Shown piece after piece: positions 54,928-63,471 of a stretch of 64,000 nucleotides of DNA. Source of the stretch: Qipengyuania sp. YIM B01966. Its GTDB lineage: Bacteria; Pseudomonadota; Alphaproteobacteria; Sphingomonadales; Sphingomonadaceae. Both the position numbers and the translations under genes were made by a program. The notes beneath the pieces are model-generated. The model saw only the letters and a list, made by a program, of their open reading frames with translations. It was not told the origin of the DNA and ran no database searches. The DNA is taken from positions 469,179-533,178 of the forward strand of contig NZ_JADMNM010000001.1 of NCBI RefSeq assembly GCF_016461955.1, in the 5' to 3' direction. Position 1 is the first letter of the stretch. Each line of letters starts with the position of its first letter.

Positions 54928-55797
54928 TCAGCGGGTGGGAACCGGCGCCTCGCCCGAATAATCGTAGAAACCACGGCCGGTCTTGCGGCCCAGCCAACCG
55001 GCTTCGACATATTTCATCAGCAGCGGCGCAGGGCGATACTTGCTGTCGCCCGTGGTGTTATAGAGCACACGGACAATGTCGAGGCAGGTATCTAGCCCGA
55101 CGAAATCCGCCAGTTCGAGCGGGCCCATCGGGTGGTTGAGGCCGAGCCGGCAACCCGTGTCGATATCGGCGATGCTGGCCGTACCCTGCCCGAGCACGAA
55201 CACCGCCTCGTTAATCATCGGCAGGAGGATGCGGTTGACGACGAAGCCCGGCTCGTCCTCGGCCTGTACCACCTGCTTGCCCAGCGCCTCGGCAAAGGCG
55301 CGGGTGCGGGCGACGGTGTCGGGGCTGGTGGCAAGGCCCGGAATGACCTCGATCAGGCCCATCACCGGCACCGGATTGAAGAAATGGAGGCCGATGAACC
55401 GCGCGGGGTCGGGCGCGGCATTGGCCATGCGGGTGATCGGGATCGAGCTGGTATTGCTGGCAAGGATCGCGTCGGGCGCCAGCACCTCGCCCACCTTGCG
55501 GAAGATGCCGAGCTTGATCTCTTCCTTCTCGGTCGCGGCCTCGATCACCAGATCGGCATCGGCCATCGGGGTATAATCGGCCACCGCGGTAATCCGCCCG
55601 AGCGCCGCTTCGGCATCAGCCGCTTCGAGCTTGCCGCGCCCGACCAGCCGGGTCAGCGCCGCATCGACTGCCTCCCTCCCAGCTTTCGCGCGAGCCAGAT
55701 CGACATCGGACAGCAGCACCTGAATCCCGTTCTGGGCGATGGTCTGGGCGATCCCAGTGCCCATCTGTCCCGCGCCGATGACCGCAACCGTCTTCAT
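54928..55797 (-). CDS. 3-hydroxybutyryl-CoA dehydrogenase
   Basis: Interconverts 3-hydroxybutyryl-CoA and acetoacetyl-CoA with NAD(P). The 289-residue protein carries the Rossmann motif [18 protein letters not shown], the [13 protein letters not shown] active-site region with catalytic Ser, the His-Glu dyad in [19 protein letters not shown] and the C-terminal [17 protein letters not shown] and [10 protein letters not shown]. It links functionally to acetoacetyl-CoA and thus to the CoA-transferase genes at 28.7 kb, although they are far apart. It is followed upstream in the same direction by the cobalamin adenosyltransferase. Confidence 0.94.
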   Translation of the reverse strand: MKTVAVIGAGQMGTGIAQTIAQNGIQVLLSDVDLARAKAGREAVDAALTRLVGRGKLEAADAEAALGRITAVADYTPMADADLVIEAATEKEEIKLGIFRKVGEVLAPDAILASNTSSIPITRMANAAPDPARFIGLHFFNPVPVMGLIEVIPGLATSPDTVARTRAFAEALGKQVVQAEDEPGFVVNRILLPMINEAVFVLGQGTASIADIDTGCRLGLNHPMGPLELADFVGLDTCLDIVRVLYNTTGDSKYRPAPLLMKYVEAGWLGRKTGRGFYDYSGEAPVPTR

Positions 55798-55856
55798 CCC
55801 CGTGTCCTTCGCAAGTGCAGCAAAGCCGGCGCCCTAGCGCGCCATTGACGGGCTGA

Positions 55857-56423
55857 CTAGCGATTGGCGCCGGGAATCCACGTCACATCGGCGCGGCCGC
55901 CATCGTTGAGCTCGCGGGCGAGGACGAACAGATAGTCGGACAGGCGGTTCAGATAGGCGAGGGCCTGCGGATTGACCGGCTCGGCACCGGCGAGCGCGGT
56001 GACGGCCCGCTCCGCCCGCCGCACCGCCGCACGGGCCACATGGGTGCGGGCCGCTGCCTCGCTGCCGCCGGGCAGGATGAAGCTGGTCAGCGGTTCGAGC
56101 CGGGCGGTAGCCGCGTCAATCGCCGCCTCGAGCCACGCTACCTGCGGCGCGACGATGCGCAGCACCATTTCGGAAGGGGTAAAATCCGCGCCCGGCGTGG
56201 CAAGATCGGCGCCGCAATCGAACAGATCGTTCTGGATCCGCACCAGCGCATCGTGCGGGGCGCCGTCCACCCCGGTGGCGGCCAGCCCGATCGCGCTGTT
56301 TGCCTCGTCCACCGCGCCAATCGCCTCGATTCGCAAGCCATGCTTGGCCGTGCGCGAGCCATCGACCAGCCCGGTCGTGCCATCATCGCCGGTGCGGGTA
56401 TAAATCTTGTTGAGCTTGACCAC
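55857..56423 (-). CDS. Cob(I)alamin adenosyltransferase, PduO type
   Basis: Transfers the adenosyl group of ATP to cob(I)alamin. The 188 residues show the N-terminal ATP motif KIYTRTGDDGTTGLVDGSR, the VDEANSAIG helix and the C-terminal FILPGGSEAAARTHVARAAVRRAERAV and YLNRLSDYLFVLAR that define the family. In this setting it probably supplies adenosylcobalamin for methylmalonyl-CoA mutase, whose genes are not visible. Confidence 0.95.
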   Translation of the reverse strand: MVKLNKIYTRTGDDGTTGLVDGSRTAKHGLRIEAIGAVDEANSAIGLAATGVDGAPHDALVRIQNDLFDCGADLATPGADFTPSEMVLRIVAPQVAWLEAAIDAATARLEPLTSFILPGGSEAAARTHVARAAVRRAERAVTALAGAEPVNPQALAYLNRLSDYLFVLARELNDGGRADVTWIPGANR

Positions 56424-56435
56424 GCGGGGTTAGGA

Positions 56436-56666
56436 TCAGCGCGCCAGCATCAGCAGCACGCCAACGACCACGATCGCCAGCGCCTGATATTTGATGCGCG
56501 CGAACATCATCTTGTTCTGCAGCAGCTGCATTTCGGTGGCATTTTCGCCCCGGCCAGTCTCGAGATCGATCTTGGTGCTTTTCATGAAGGCGACCACCCC
56601 GCGGACCAGCGAGACGACAACCATGATCATCAGCAGGATCAGCACGATGGTGAGAAAGGTGTTCAT
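56436..56666 (-). CDS. Twin-transmembrane HIG1-like small protein
   Basis: A 76-residue membrane protein with two hydrophobic helices (MNTFLTIVLILLMIMVVVSL and YQALAIVVVGVLLMLA) joined by a short hydrophilic loop. The NKMMFARIKYQALAI segment resembles the bacterial HIG1 family, implicated in respiratory supercomplexes in mitochondria. The bacterial role is not established. It lies 12 bp upstream of the adenosyltransferase in the same direction. Confidence 0.75.
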   Translation of the reverse strand: MNTFLTIVLILLMIMVVVSLVRGVVAFMKSTKIDLETGRGENATEMQLLQNKMMFARIKYQALAIVVVGVLLMLAR

Positions 56667-56675
56667 GGCTGCAAT

Positions 56676-57518
56676 CTAGGGGACGCCGAGCGAAAAGCCA
56701 GCCGGCAAATCACCTTTTCGCAGACGCTGGGCAAGGGCGGTGCCATCTTCGCCCGCTGCCCGCCGCGCGGCCAGCGAGGGCGAGCCACGCGTCTTGGCAA
56801 GCTTGTCGCCGTCCGGGCCCAGTACCAGTGGATGATGGTGCCAGCGCGGCACGGGCAGATCGAGCAGCGCCTGTAGCAGTCGGTGGACGTGGCTCGCCGC
56901 GAACAGGTCCGCCCCGCGCGTAACGCAAGTAACGCCGTCCGCCGCATCATCGAGGACCACGGCCAGATGATAGGCCGCCGGCGCCTCTTTGGGCACCAGC
57001 ACGACATCACCGAACAGCGCCGGATCGGCGTCCTGCTCGCCCGCCAACTCGTCGTGCCAGGTCAGCGGCCCGGTGCGGCGCATGGCCTCGGCCACGTCGA
57101 GGCGCCAGGCAACCGGAGCTTCGGGCGCAAGCGCCCGCTCCTTGCAGCTGCCGGGATAGATCGGCCCTTCCGGGCCGCTGGCGGTGGCGACAGCGGCAAT
57201 CTCGCTGCGGGAGCAGGCGCAGGGGTAGAGCAGCCCTTCATCGCCCAGGCGCGCGGCCGCGGCGGCGTAGGCGGCGTGGCGCGCGCTTTGCGGGGCGACC
57301 TCGTGCCAGCCGAGCCCCAGCCACGCGAGATCCGCCCGCGCTTGCGCGGCATATTCGGCGCGGCTTCGAACAGGGTCGAGATCTTCGATCCGCAACACGA
57401 ACCGCCCGCCGCGCGCAGCTGCCAGATCGTGCGCGACAATGGCTGACAGTGCATGGCCCAGATGCAGCGGGCCATTGGGGCTTGGCGCGAAGCGGGTGAC
57501 CTCCATCTGCCCGCTCAT
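56676..57518 (-). CDS. gluQ: Glutamyl-Q tRNA(Asp) synthetase
   Basis: Attaches glutamate to queuosine in tRNA-Asp. It is a truncated class I synthetase of about 280 residues, without the anticodon-binding domain: VTRFAPSPNGPLHLGHALS holds the HIGH-type motif (HLGH), KLAKTRG is the KMSKS equivalent, and the zinc site typical of GluQ is visible as CACSRSE and YPGSCKE. The start is not certain; a further ATG nine codons upstream (57545) is in frame. It is divergent from the HNH protein gene. Confidence 0.92.
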   Translation of the reverse strand: MSGQMEVTRFAPSPNGPLHLGHALSAIVAHDLAAARGGRFVLRIEDLDPVRSRAEYAAQARADLAWLGLGWHEVAPQSARHAAYAAAAARLGDEGLLYPCACSRSEIAAVATASGPEGPIYPGSCKERALAPEAPVAWRLDVAEAMRRTGPLTWHDELAGEQDADPALFGDVVLVPKEAPAAYHLAVVLDDAADGVTCVTRGADLFAASHVHRLLQALLDLPVPRWHHHPLVLGPDGDKLAKTRGSPSLAARRAAGEDGTALAQRLRKGDLPAGFSLGVP

Positions 57519-57635
57519 ATCGCGCGACTCGCGGCAAATCCTCATGAAAAGCGCCTGTGGATTGCGCCTGCGTCACAGGGTTGACGCAAAATCGCGCAAA
57601 TGCTCCCTTCGAACCAATCGGGGAGGGACGCTGAG

Positions 57636-58241
57636 GTGTTCAAGGCCGAATTGATCGAACGGGCAGCCCGCTTCCGCAGTGCGGATGACGATCCGTACCG
57701 CGATCTCGGCTCGTGCCCGGCGCTGGTGCTGAACGCCGATTACACCCCGCTCTCCTATTACCCGCTCAGCCTGTGGCCGTGGCAGACCGCGATCAAGGCG
57801 GTGTTTCTCGAACGGGTCGATATCATCGCCAGCTACGATCGGCAGGTGCATTCGCCCTCGCTCGACATGAAGGTGCCGAGCGTGATTGCGCTTCGGCAAT
57901 ATGTCCGGCCGAGCGAATTTCCCGCCTTCACCCGCTTCAACCTGTTCCTGCGCGATCGCTTCGCCTGCCAATATTGCGGCGACGGGCGGCATCTGACCTT
58001 CGACCATGTGATCCCGCGCCGGCTGGGCGGGCGGACGAGCTGGGAGAATATCGCCACCGCCTGTGCGCCGTGCAACATGAAGAAGGGCGGGCGCACGCCC
58101 AAACAGGCGGGCATGAAGCTGGTCCAGCCGATCCGCCCGACCAGCTGGCAATTGCAGGAACGCGGGCGCGCCTTTCCGCCCAATTATCTGCACGAAACCT
58201 GGCGCGACTGGCTTTACTGGGACGTCGAACTGGAAGCCTGA
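57636..58241 (+). CDS. HNH endonuclease family protein
   Basis: A 201-residue protein with an HNH nuclease motif in its C-terminal half: FACQYCGDGRHLTFDHVIPRRLGG and ENIATACAPCNMKKGGRTP, giving two CxxC zinc pairs around the catalytic His. The N-terminal half has the conserved LVLNADYTPLSYYPLSLWPW of chromosomal HNH proteins common in proteobacteria, which are not linked to mobile introns here. The substrate is unknown. GTG at 57636 follows GGGAGG at a good distance; an ATG at 57600 has no such site. Its 3' end overlaps flaF by 28 bp on the other strand. Confidence 0.88.
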   Translation: MFKAELIERAARFRSADDDPYRDLGSCPALVLNADYTPLSYYPLSLWPWQTAIKAVFLERVDIIASYDRQVHSPSLDMKVPSVIALRQYVRPSEFPAFTRFNLFLRDRFACQYCGDGRHLTFDHVIPRRLGGRTSWENIATACAPCNMKKGGRTPKQAGMKLVQPIRPTSWQLQERGRAFPPNYLHETWRDWLYWDVELEA

Positions 58242-58621
58242 GGGGCGCTGCCCGGCTGGCCCGGCTGCCCACGGTGCCCCGGATCTAGGGCCTCGATCAT
58301 CGTCCGGTTGACCTCGATCAGATCGGCCGCGCTTTCCCGGCCCTGCATCACCGCGCTGCTATGGCGGTCAACCCACTGGCCGAGCGCGATAATCCCGGCG
58401 CGCAATTCGGCCGGCAGCGCATTGCCCGGCGCGGCGCAGGCGGCGCTGAACACGCCCCACATCTCGCGGTTGCGGTGGAGCGCAGGCATCAGTGCCGCGC
58501 CGCTCGCCCCTTGATCGATCGCGGCGGCGAACTCGCCGGTAATCTCGCGCATCAGCCGGTGTTCCGCCGCGCGCGGAGTTTCGGCAATCCGCATGGCCGA
58601 GCGGTAGGCATTCAGCGACAT
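58214..58621 (-). CDS. flaF: Flagellin biosynthesis regulator FlaF
   Basis: In Caulobacter FlaF and its opposing partner FlbT control flagellin synthesis after transcription. The 135-residue protein matches the FlaF pattern: MSLNAYRSAMRIAETPRAAEHRLM, then an all-helical domain with LHRNREMWGVFSAACA and RTMIEALD, and a Pro/Gly/Gln-rich tail. GAGGAG precedes the ATG. No flbT or flagellin gene is visible in the window. It is divergent from motA; the 181 bp between them showed no promoter I could assign. Confidence 0.85.
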   Translation of the reverse strand: MSLNAYRSAMRIAETPRAAEHRLMREITGEFAAAIDQGASGAALMPALHRNREMWGVFSAACAAPGNALPAELRAGIIALGQWVDRHSSAVMQGRESAADLIEVNRTMIEALDPGHRGQPGQPGSAPQASSSTSQ

Positions 58622-58802
58622 CCCGTGCTTCTCCTCATGCGGCCCGGCCGCTTCCCTCGCTTTTTAGGACAGCGGGCGCCCGGCAGGCGGCGCGCAAAAA
58701 TCATCCGCCCGCCCCGCCCGTAGCCTCGCCCCTGCCCTATGATTTGCCCATCGGATCACCGGGCAACACGGCCCGGCTGCAAGGGGTATGGGCGCTGCTG
58801 CG

Positions 58803-59687
58803 ATGCTGAACGGGGTCGGCTTTCTGATCATTCTGGCCTGCGTGTTCGGCGGCTTCCTGTGGAGCGGCGGCAAGATGGACATCGTGCTCCACGCCTTGCC
58901 GCACGAACTGACCGCGATCGGCGGCGCCTCGCTCGGCGCGTTTCTGGTGTCGAACTCGCTCGGAACGGTGAAGAAGGCCGGCAAGGGGGTGGTCCACGCC
59001 TTCAAGGGCGCGCGCTGGAAGGGGGATGATTACCGCGACCTGCTGACGCTGCTGTTTGCGCTCCTGACCACCTTTCGCACCGGCGGCGCGACCGCGATCG
59101 AGCCGCATCTCGACGATCCCGCCGAGAGCAGCCTGTTCGGCAAATATCCGCGCTTGCTGGGCGACCATCACCTGATCGAATTCGTCGCCGACTACCTCAG
59201 GATGATGACGGTCGATTTCACCGATCCGCACCAGATGGCCGAGGCGATGGACGCCGATATCGAGCGCCATCATCACGAGGCGCTGGCCCCGCAGCACGCG
59301 CTGCAGATCATGGCCGACGGCCTGCCCGCGATCGGCATCGTCGCCGCCGTGCTGGGCGTCATCAAGACCATGGGCTCGATCGACCAGCCGGCCGAAATCC
59401 TTGGCGGAATGATCGGCGGGGCGCTGGTCGGCACCTTCCTGGGCGTGCTGCTGGCCTATTGTTTCGTCGGGCCGCTCGCCTGGAAGCTGCTCGAGATCGT
59501 CGAGCAGGAAGCGCGGCCCTATCACATCGCCAAGACCGCGATCATCGGCTTCGCCCAGGGGCTGCCCATCCCGGTGGCGATCGAGATCGCCCGGCGGATG
59601 ACCCCGGCCGACAACGCGCCGACTTTCCAGCAACTCGAAACCGCATTGGACGAGGCCAAGAATGATCTGCGACCTGCCACCGCCTGA
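58803..59687 (+). CDS. motA: Flagellar motor stator protein MotA
   Basis: Proton-conducting stator subunit. The 294-residue protein aligns from memory with MotA: helix 1 NGVGFLIILACVFGGFLWSGG, helix 2 LTAIGGASLGAFLV, a cytoplasmic domain with the power-transmitting charged segment DYRDLLTLLFALLTTFRTGG, and helices 3 and 4 ADGLPAIGIVAAVLGVIKTM and GALVGTFLGVLLAYCFVGPLA. An ATG at 58788 is also possible. motB is not next to it; an STAS gene overlaps its end by 26 bp. Confidence 0.94.
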   Translation: MLNGVGFLIILACVFGGFLWSGGKMDIVLHALPHELTAIGGASLGAFLVSNSLGTVKKAGKGVVHAFKGARWKGDDYRDLLTLLFALLTTFRTGGATAIEPHLDDPAESSLFGKYPRLLGDHHLIEFVADYLRMMTVDFTDPHQMAEAMDADIERHHHEALAPQHALQIMADGLPAIGIVAAVLGVIKTMGSIDQPAEILGGMIGGALVGTFLGVLLAYCFVGPLAWKLLEIVEQEARPYHIAKTAIIGFAQGLPIPVAIEIARRMTPADNAPTFQQLETALDEAKNDLRPATA

Positions 59688-59958
59688 GGGCGCGCTTGCC
59701 CTGCCGCCGCATCTCAATGCCGCCGCCGCCGAGGATCTGCGCGCCGCGCTGGTGCTCGCGCTCGACGGCGAGAGGCCGCCCGCGCTCGATGCCGCAGCAA
59801 CGCTCAGCATCGGGCAGGCAGGGCTGCAACTGCTGCTCGCCGCACAGGCCGAGCAGCCGGCGCTGCGCGTGCACGGCGCCAGCGAGGGGCTGGCGGGACA
59901 GATTTCCGCGCTTCTCGCCCTGATCCGACCAACCGCCAGCGAAAGAGCCCGGCCATGA
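59662..59958 (+). CDS. STAS-domain protein in the motA-che operon
   Basis: A 98-residue single STAS domain (anti-sigma-factor-antagonist fold): PPEGALALPPHLNAAAAEDL, LDAAATLSIGQAGLQLLLAA and LRVHGASEGLAGQISALLALI follow the family's strand-helix pattern. The usual phosphorylatable Ser/Thr of the loop is not obvious (LSIGQAG). It overlaps motA and is overlapped by cheY, so it is translationally coupled in the operon. Similar small STAS proteins occur in alphaproteobacterial che clusters; their role is unclear. Confidence 0.75.
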   Translation: MICDLPPPEGALALPPHLNAAAAEDLRAALVLALDGERPPALDAAATLSIGQAGLQLLLAAQAEQPALRVHGASEGLAGQISALLALIRPTASERARP

Positions 59959-60320
59959 CCACACGGATACTCGCGGTCGATGATTCACCGTCGATGCGGA
60001 TGCTGTTGCGCGCTTCGCTGGCGAAGCAGGGCTTCGCGGTCGAGGATGCCGAGGACGGCGTCCACGGCCTCGAGAGGATGCACGAGGTTGCGCCAGACCT
60101 CCTCATCACCGACATCAATATGCCGCGGATGGACGGGTTCGAGCTGATCGAGGCGGTGCGGGCCGAGCCGCGCTTTCGCGGCACCCCGATCCTGGTCCTT
60201 TCGACCGAGTTTTCCGACGAGAAGAAGGCTCGCGCCCGCAACGCCGGGGCGACCGGCTGGATCACCAAGCCGTTCGACCCCGACAAGCTCGGCGCTGCGA
60301 TCCGGAGGGTCTACCCATGA
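59955..60320 (+). CDS. cheY: Response regulator CheY (second copy)
   Basis: A 121-residue receiver: acidic pocket AVDDSPSMR, phospho-acceptor D53 in LITDINMPRMDG, the LVLSTEF Thr84 region and Lys105 in ITKPFDPD. It is less like the first CheY at 23108 than a duplicate would be, so the two che sets probably have separate histories. ATG/stop overlaps of 4 bp link it to the STAS gene and cheA. Confidence 0.93.
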   Translation: MTTRILAVDDSPSMRMLLRASLAKQGFAVEDAEDGVHGLERMHEVAPDLLITDINMPRMDGFELIEAVRAEPRFRGTPILVLSTEFSDEKKARARNAGATGWITKPFDPDKLGAAIRRVYP

Positions 60321-62401
60321 GCGAGCTGGAAGATATCCAGGCGATCTTCTTCGAGGAAGCCGAAGAAGGCCTCGCCACCGCCGAAGCCGGCCTTTCGGCC
60401 ATGGCCGAAGGCGATGCCTCGCCCGATGTGATCGCCGGCGTCTTTCGCGCGGTCCATTCAATCAAGGGCGGCGCGGGGGCGTTCGGCCATGGGGGCCTGC
60501 AGGATTTCGCCCATGTGTTCGAGAACCTGCTCGACGAAGTCCGCGCCGGCCGGATTGCGGCTGACGATCGGGTCTGCCGCACCATGCTGGCCGCGTTCGA
60601 CGTGCTGAGCGACCATGTCGCCGCCGCGCGCGGGCTGGGGCCGGCACCCGACGATGCGGCGATGCTGGCTGCATTGCAGCAGGCGCTGGGGCAAGGTGCG
60701 CCCTCGGCGCCAGCCGAACCGGTGGCGGACGAAAACGGCTTCACCCCGGTCGCCATCGACCTTGCCGACCTCGACAACGATCCGTTTGCGTTCGAGCCGG
60801 TCGCAGTCGCGCTCGACGATCTTGATGCGCCCGCATCTCAAACCGGCGCGTGGCAAATCACCTTCACCCCCTCGCCCGCCGCGCTGGCGCATGGCGGCGA
60901 GCCGCTGCTGGTCATCCGCGAACTCGAGCGGCTGGGCGCGCAGCTCACCGCCATCGACAGCGTGGTGCCGCCGCTGCGCGATCTCGACCCGGAAGGCGCC
61001 TATCTGACCTATCGGCTCGGCGCGCCCGCCGAATGCGACGAGGCGGCGCTGCGCGAATGCTTCGATTTCATGCCGCCCGATTGCAGCCTCACCATCGCCC
61101 GCGAGGAGGCGCCCGCACCTGCCGTTCTGGCCGCGCCGACGCTGGTGGTGGACAATGCCCAGCCGCCGCCGGACGCAGCGCCCGCCGCCCCGCCGCCGGC
61201 AGCCGCCAGCGATGGCGGCGTGCCGCAGTTGATCCGCGTCGATGTCGGCAAGCTCGACATGCTGCTCAACCTCGTCGGAGAGTTGGTGATCCGGAATTCG
61301 ATCCTGTTCGACCGCCTCTCGCCCACCGACCAGCAGCGCGTCGAGCTGCCCGAACTGGCCCGGCTGACGCGCGAGATTCAGGACAATGTCATGTCGCTGC
61401 GCGCGCAGCCGGTGCGCCAGGCCTTCAGCCGCGTGCCGCGCATCGTGCGCGAACTGTGCGCCGATACCGGCAAGGAAGTCGATCTGGAGATGATCGGCGA
61501 GACCACCGAGGTCGACAAGGGCGTGATCGAAAAAATCGGCGAGCCGCTGACGCACATGATCCGCAACGCCGTCGATCACGGTATCGAGCCGCCGGCGCAG
61601 CGCGAGGCAGCAGGCAAGCCGCGCCGGGGCACGTTGCAGCTTTCCGCCGAGCAGAAAGGCGCGCGGATTTTTCTGCGCGTGCGCGACGATGGCCGCGGGA
61701 TCGACCGCGCCCGCGTGCGCGCCAAGGCGATCGAGAAGGGCATCATCCCCGCCGACGCAATGCTGAGCGATGAGGAGATCGACAATCTCATCTGCGCCCC
61801 CGGCTTCTCCACCGCCGAGACGATTTCGAACATTTCCGGCCGCGGCGTCGGGATGGATGTGGTGCGCTCTAATGTCGAGGCGCTGGGCGGCCGGGTCGAG
61901 ATCGCCTCGGTCCCCGGCGAGGGTACGACCTTCACCATGGTCCTGCCGCTGACGCTGGCGATCCTCGACGGGATGATCGTGCGCCTGTCGGGCCAGCGTT
62001 ACGTGCTGCCGCTCGCCAGCGTGATCGAAACCGTGCGCCCCGAACCCGACCAGGTGCGCGCCGTCTCCACCGAAGGCGAGGTGATCGAATTGCGCGGCGA
62101 TTATGTTCCCGTGCGCCGGGCGAGCGAGCTGTTCGGCTTCCCCCACCAGCGCGGCGCCTGCGAAGAGACGGTGGTGATCATCGTCGAGACCGAGGCGGGC
62201 CGCGTGGGCCTGCTGGTCGATACGATCGAGGACCGCCGCGAGGTGGTCATCAAGAGCCTCGACCAGAACCTCCACCCGATCCGCGGGCTCGGCGGCGCGA
62301 CCATTCTGGGCGACGGTTCGATTGCCCTCATCCTCGATATCGATGCGCTGCTGGCCGCCGGCGGCGCGCAGAAATTTGCCCTGAAAGGACTGGCAGCATG
62401 A
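60317..62401 (+). CDS. cheA: Chemotaxis histidine kinase CheA (flagellar cluster)
   Basis: The 694-residue kinase has P1 with the phosphorylated His in FRAVHSIKGGAGAFG (H47), a P2-like domain near 175-265 (GAWQITFTPSPAALAHGGEP... CFDFMPPDCSLTI), an Ala/Pro linker, the P3 dimerisation domain (LDMLLNLVGELVIRNSILFD), the ATPase with MIRNAVDHGIEPP, DDGRGIDRARV and GRGVGMDVVRSNVE, and a single P5 CheW-like domain. This is the ordinary CheA layout, in contrast to the tandem domain in the copy at 20498. It overlaps cheW by 4 bp. Confidence 0.96.
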   Translation: MSELEDIQAIFFEEAEEGLATAEAGLSAMAEGDASPDVIAGVFRAVHSIKGGAGAFGHGGLQDFAHVFENLLDEVRAGRIAADDRVCRTMLAAFDVLSDHVAAARGLGPAPDDAAMLAALQQALGQGAPSAPAEPVADENGFTPVAIDLADLDNDPFAFEPVAVALDDLDAPASQTGAWQITFTPSPAALAHGGEPLLVIRELERLGAQLTAIDSVVPPLRDLDPEGAYLTYRLGAPAECDEAALRECFDFMPPDCSLTIAREEAPAPAVLAAPTLVVDNAQPPPDAAPAAPPPAAASDGGVPQLIRVDVGKLDMLLNLVGELVIRNSILFDRLSPTDQQRVELPELARLTREIQDNVMSLRAQPVRQAFSRVPRIVRELCADTGKEVDLEMIGETTEVDKGVIEKIGEPLTHMIRNAVDHGIEPPAQREAAGKPRRGTLQLSAEQKGARIFLRVRDDGRGIDRARVRAKAIEKGIIPADAMLSDEEIDNLICAPGFSTAETISNISGRGVGMDVVRSNVEALGGRVEIASVPGEGTTFTMVLPLTLAILDGMIVRLSGQRYVLPLASVIETVRPEPDQVRAVSTEGEVIELRGDYVPVRRASELFGFPHQRGACEETVVIIVETEAGRVGLLVDTIEDRREVVIKSLDQNLHPIRGLGGATILGDGSIALILDIDALLAAGGAQKFALKGLAA

Positions 62402-62727
62402 GCGAGCATGACAATGATCCCCGCCCGTCGGACATGAAGATCGTCACCTTCCGCCTGGGCGACCAGATGTTCGCCATTCCGATGGCCGCGCTGGTCGAAA
62501 TCCGCGAATGGGAAGACCCGACCCCGCTACCCGGCGTGCCGCCGTTCCTCAAGGGCGTGACCAATCTGCGCGGCCATGTGGTGCCCGTGGTCGGGCTGGC
62601 CGAACGGCTCGGCTGGCCGCCCTCGGTGCTGCATGATCGCAGCTGCATCCTGGTGGTGACGATCGGCGACAAGCAGGCCGGTTTCCTGGTCGATGAGGTG
62701 GCCGATATCGTCGTTGGCCTGAGGCGG
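62398..62727 (+). pseudogene. cheW: cheW lacking its 3' end (joined to inverted fliP)
   Basis: The first 108 or so codons are a good CheW: KIVTFRLGDQMFAIPMAALVEIREW, TPLPGVPPFLKGVTNLRGHVVPVVGLAERLG, and CILVVTIGDKQAGFLVDEVADIVV. A full CheW needs roughly 45 more residues, but the similarity ends here, and within a few bases the stop codon of the oppositely oriented fliP is met (62728-62730). The frame runs on to 63315 as antisense of fliP, which would give a meaningless 197-residue tail. The start overlaps the cheA stop as ATGA, so it would still be translated. I treat it as a truncated gene. Confidence 0.7.
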
Positions 62728-63471
62728 CTACCCACCCCCGCCGGCAAAGCTCTTCACCAGCGACCCGGCGACCAGCGCCCAGCCATCGACCAGCACGAAG
62801 AAGATGATCTTCATCGGCAGCGAGATGGTCGGCGGGGGCAGCATCATCATCCCCATCGCCATCAGCACTGCCGCCACGGCAAGGTCGATGATCAGGAAGG
62901 GCAACAGCAGCAGGAAGCCGATTTCGAACGCCCGCTTCAGTTCGGACACCATGAATGCGGGCACCAGCGTGGTCAGCTTGACCGCCGATGCCTCGACCGG
63001 GCGATCCTGGGCGAGGTCGGCGAACAGCGCCAGTTCTTCGCGGCCAACCTCGGCCAGCATGAACTGCCGGAACGGCGCGGCAGCTGCCTCGAATGCGCGC
63101 TCCTCGCTGATCTGCCCCTTGGTATAGGGCTCGATGCCCTGCTCCCAGGCGGTGGAAAAGGTTGGCGCCATGACGAAGAAGGAGAGGAACAGCGCCAGGC
63201 TGATGATCACCGGGTTGGGCGGCACACCGGGCGCGCCGAACCCGCTGCGCAGCAGCGACAGCGCGACCACGATGCGGGTGAACGAGGTCACGGTCATCAG
63301 GATCCCGGGCGCTAGGCTCAGCACGGTCAGCATCAGCACCAGCTGGATGACCTTGCCCGACATCGGCCCGCCGCTGCCAAGGTCGAGGCCCATGCCCTGT
63401 GCGTGCGCTGCCGCCGGAAGCAAGGCGATAGCGACAGCGATAGAAAGCGCGCCCGCGCGGCAGCGGCGCAT
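62728..63471 (-). CDS. fliP: Flagellar export gate protein FliP
   Basis: Part of the FliPQR gate of the flagellar type III secretion system. The 247 residues begin with a signal peptide, then show MTVTSFTRIVVALSLLRSGF, NPVIISLALFLSFFVMAP, PAFMVSELKRAFEIGFLLLLPFLIID and the C-terminal MKIIFFVLVDGWALVAGSLVKSF, all family hallmarks, so the gene is complete at its 3' end. The ATG at 63471 overlaps the fliO stop as TGATG; an ATG nine codons upstream is the alternative. Confidence 0.95.
   Translation of the reverse strand: MRRCRAGALSIAVAIALLPAAAHAQGMGLDLGSGGPMSGKVIQLVLMLTVLSLAPGILMTVTSFTRIVVALSLLRSGFGAPGVPPNPVIISLALFLSFFVMAPTFSTAWEQGIEPYTKGQISEERAFEAAAAPFRQFMLAEVGREELALFADLAQDRPVEASAVKLTTLVPAFMVSELKRAFEIGFLLLLPFLIIDLAVAAVLMAMGMMMLPPPTISLPMKIIFFVLVDGWALVAGSLVKSFAGGGG

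Noticed and set aside
57636..58241. HNH protein as a homing endonuclease or mobile element
   Set aside because: No intron, repeats or target-site duplication; the N-terminal domain is that of common chromosomal HNH proteins.
62728..63315. Open continuation of cheW to give a 305-residue protein
   Set aside because: This part is entirely antisense to a well-conserved fliP and has no CheW character.
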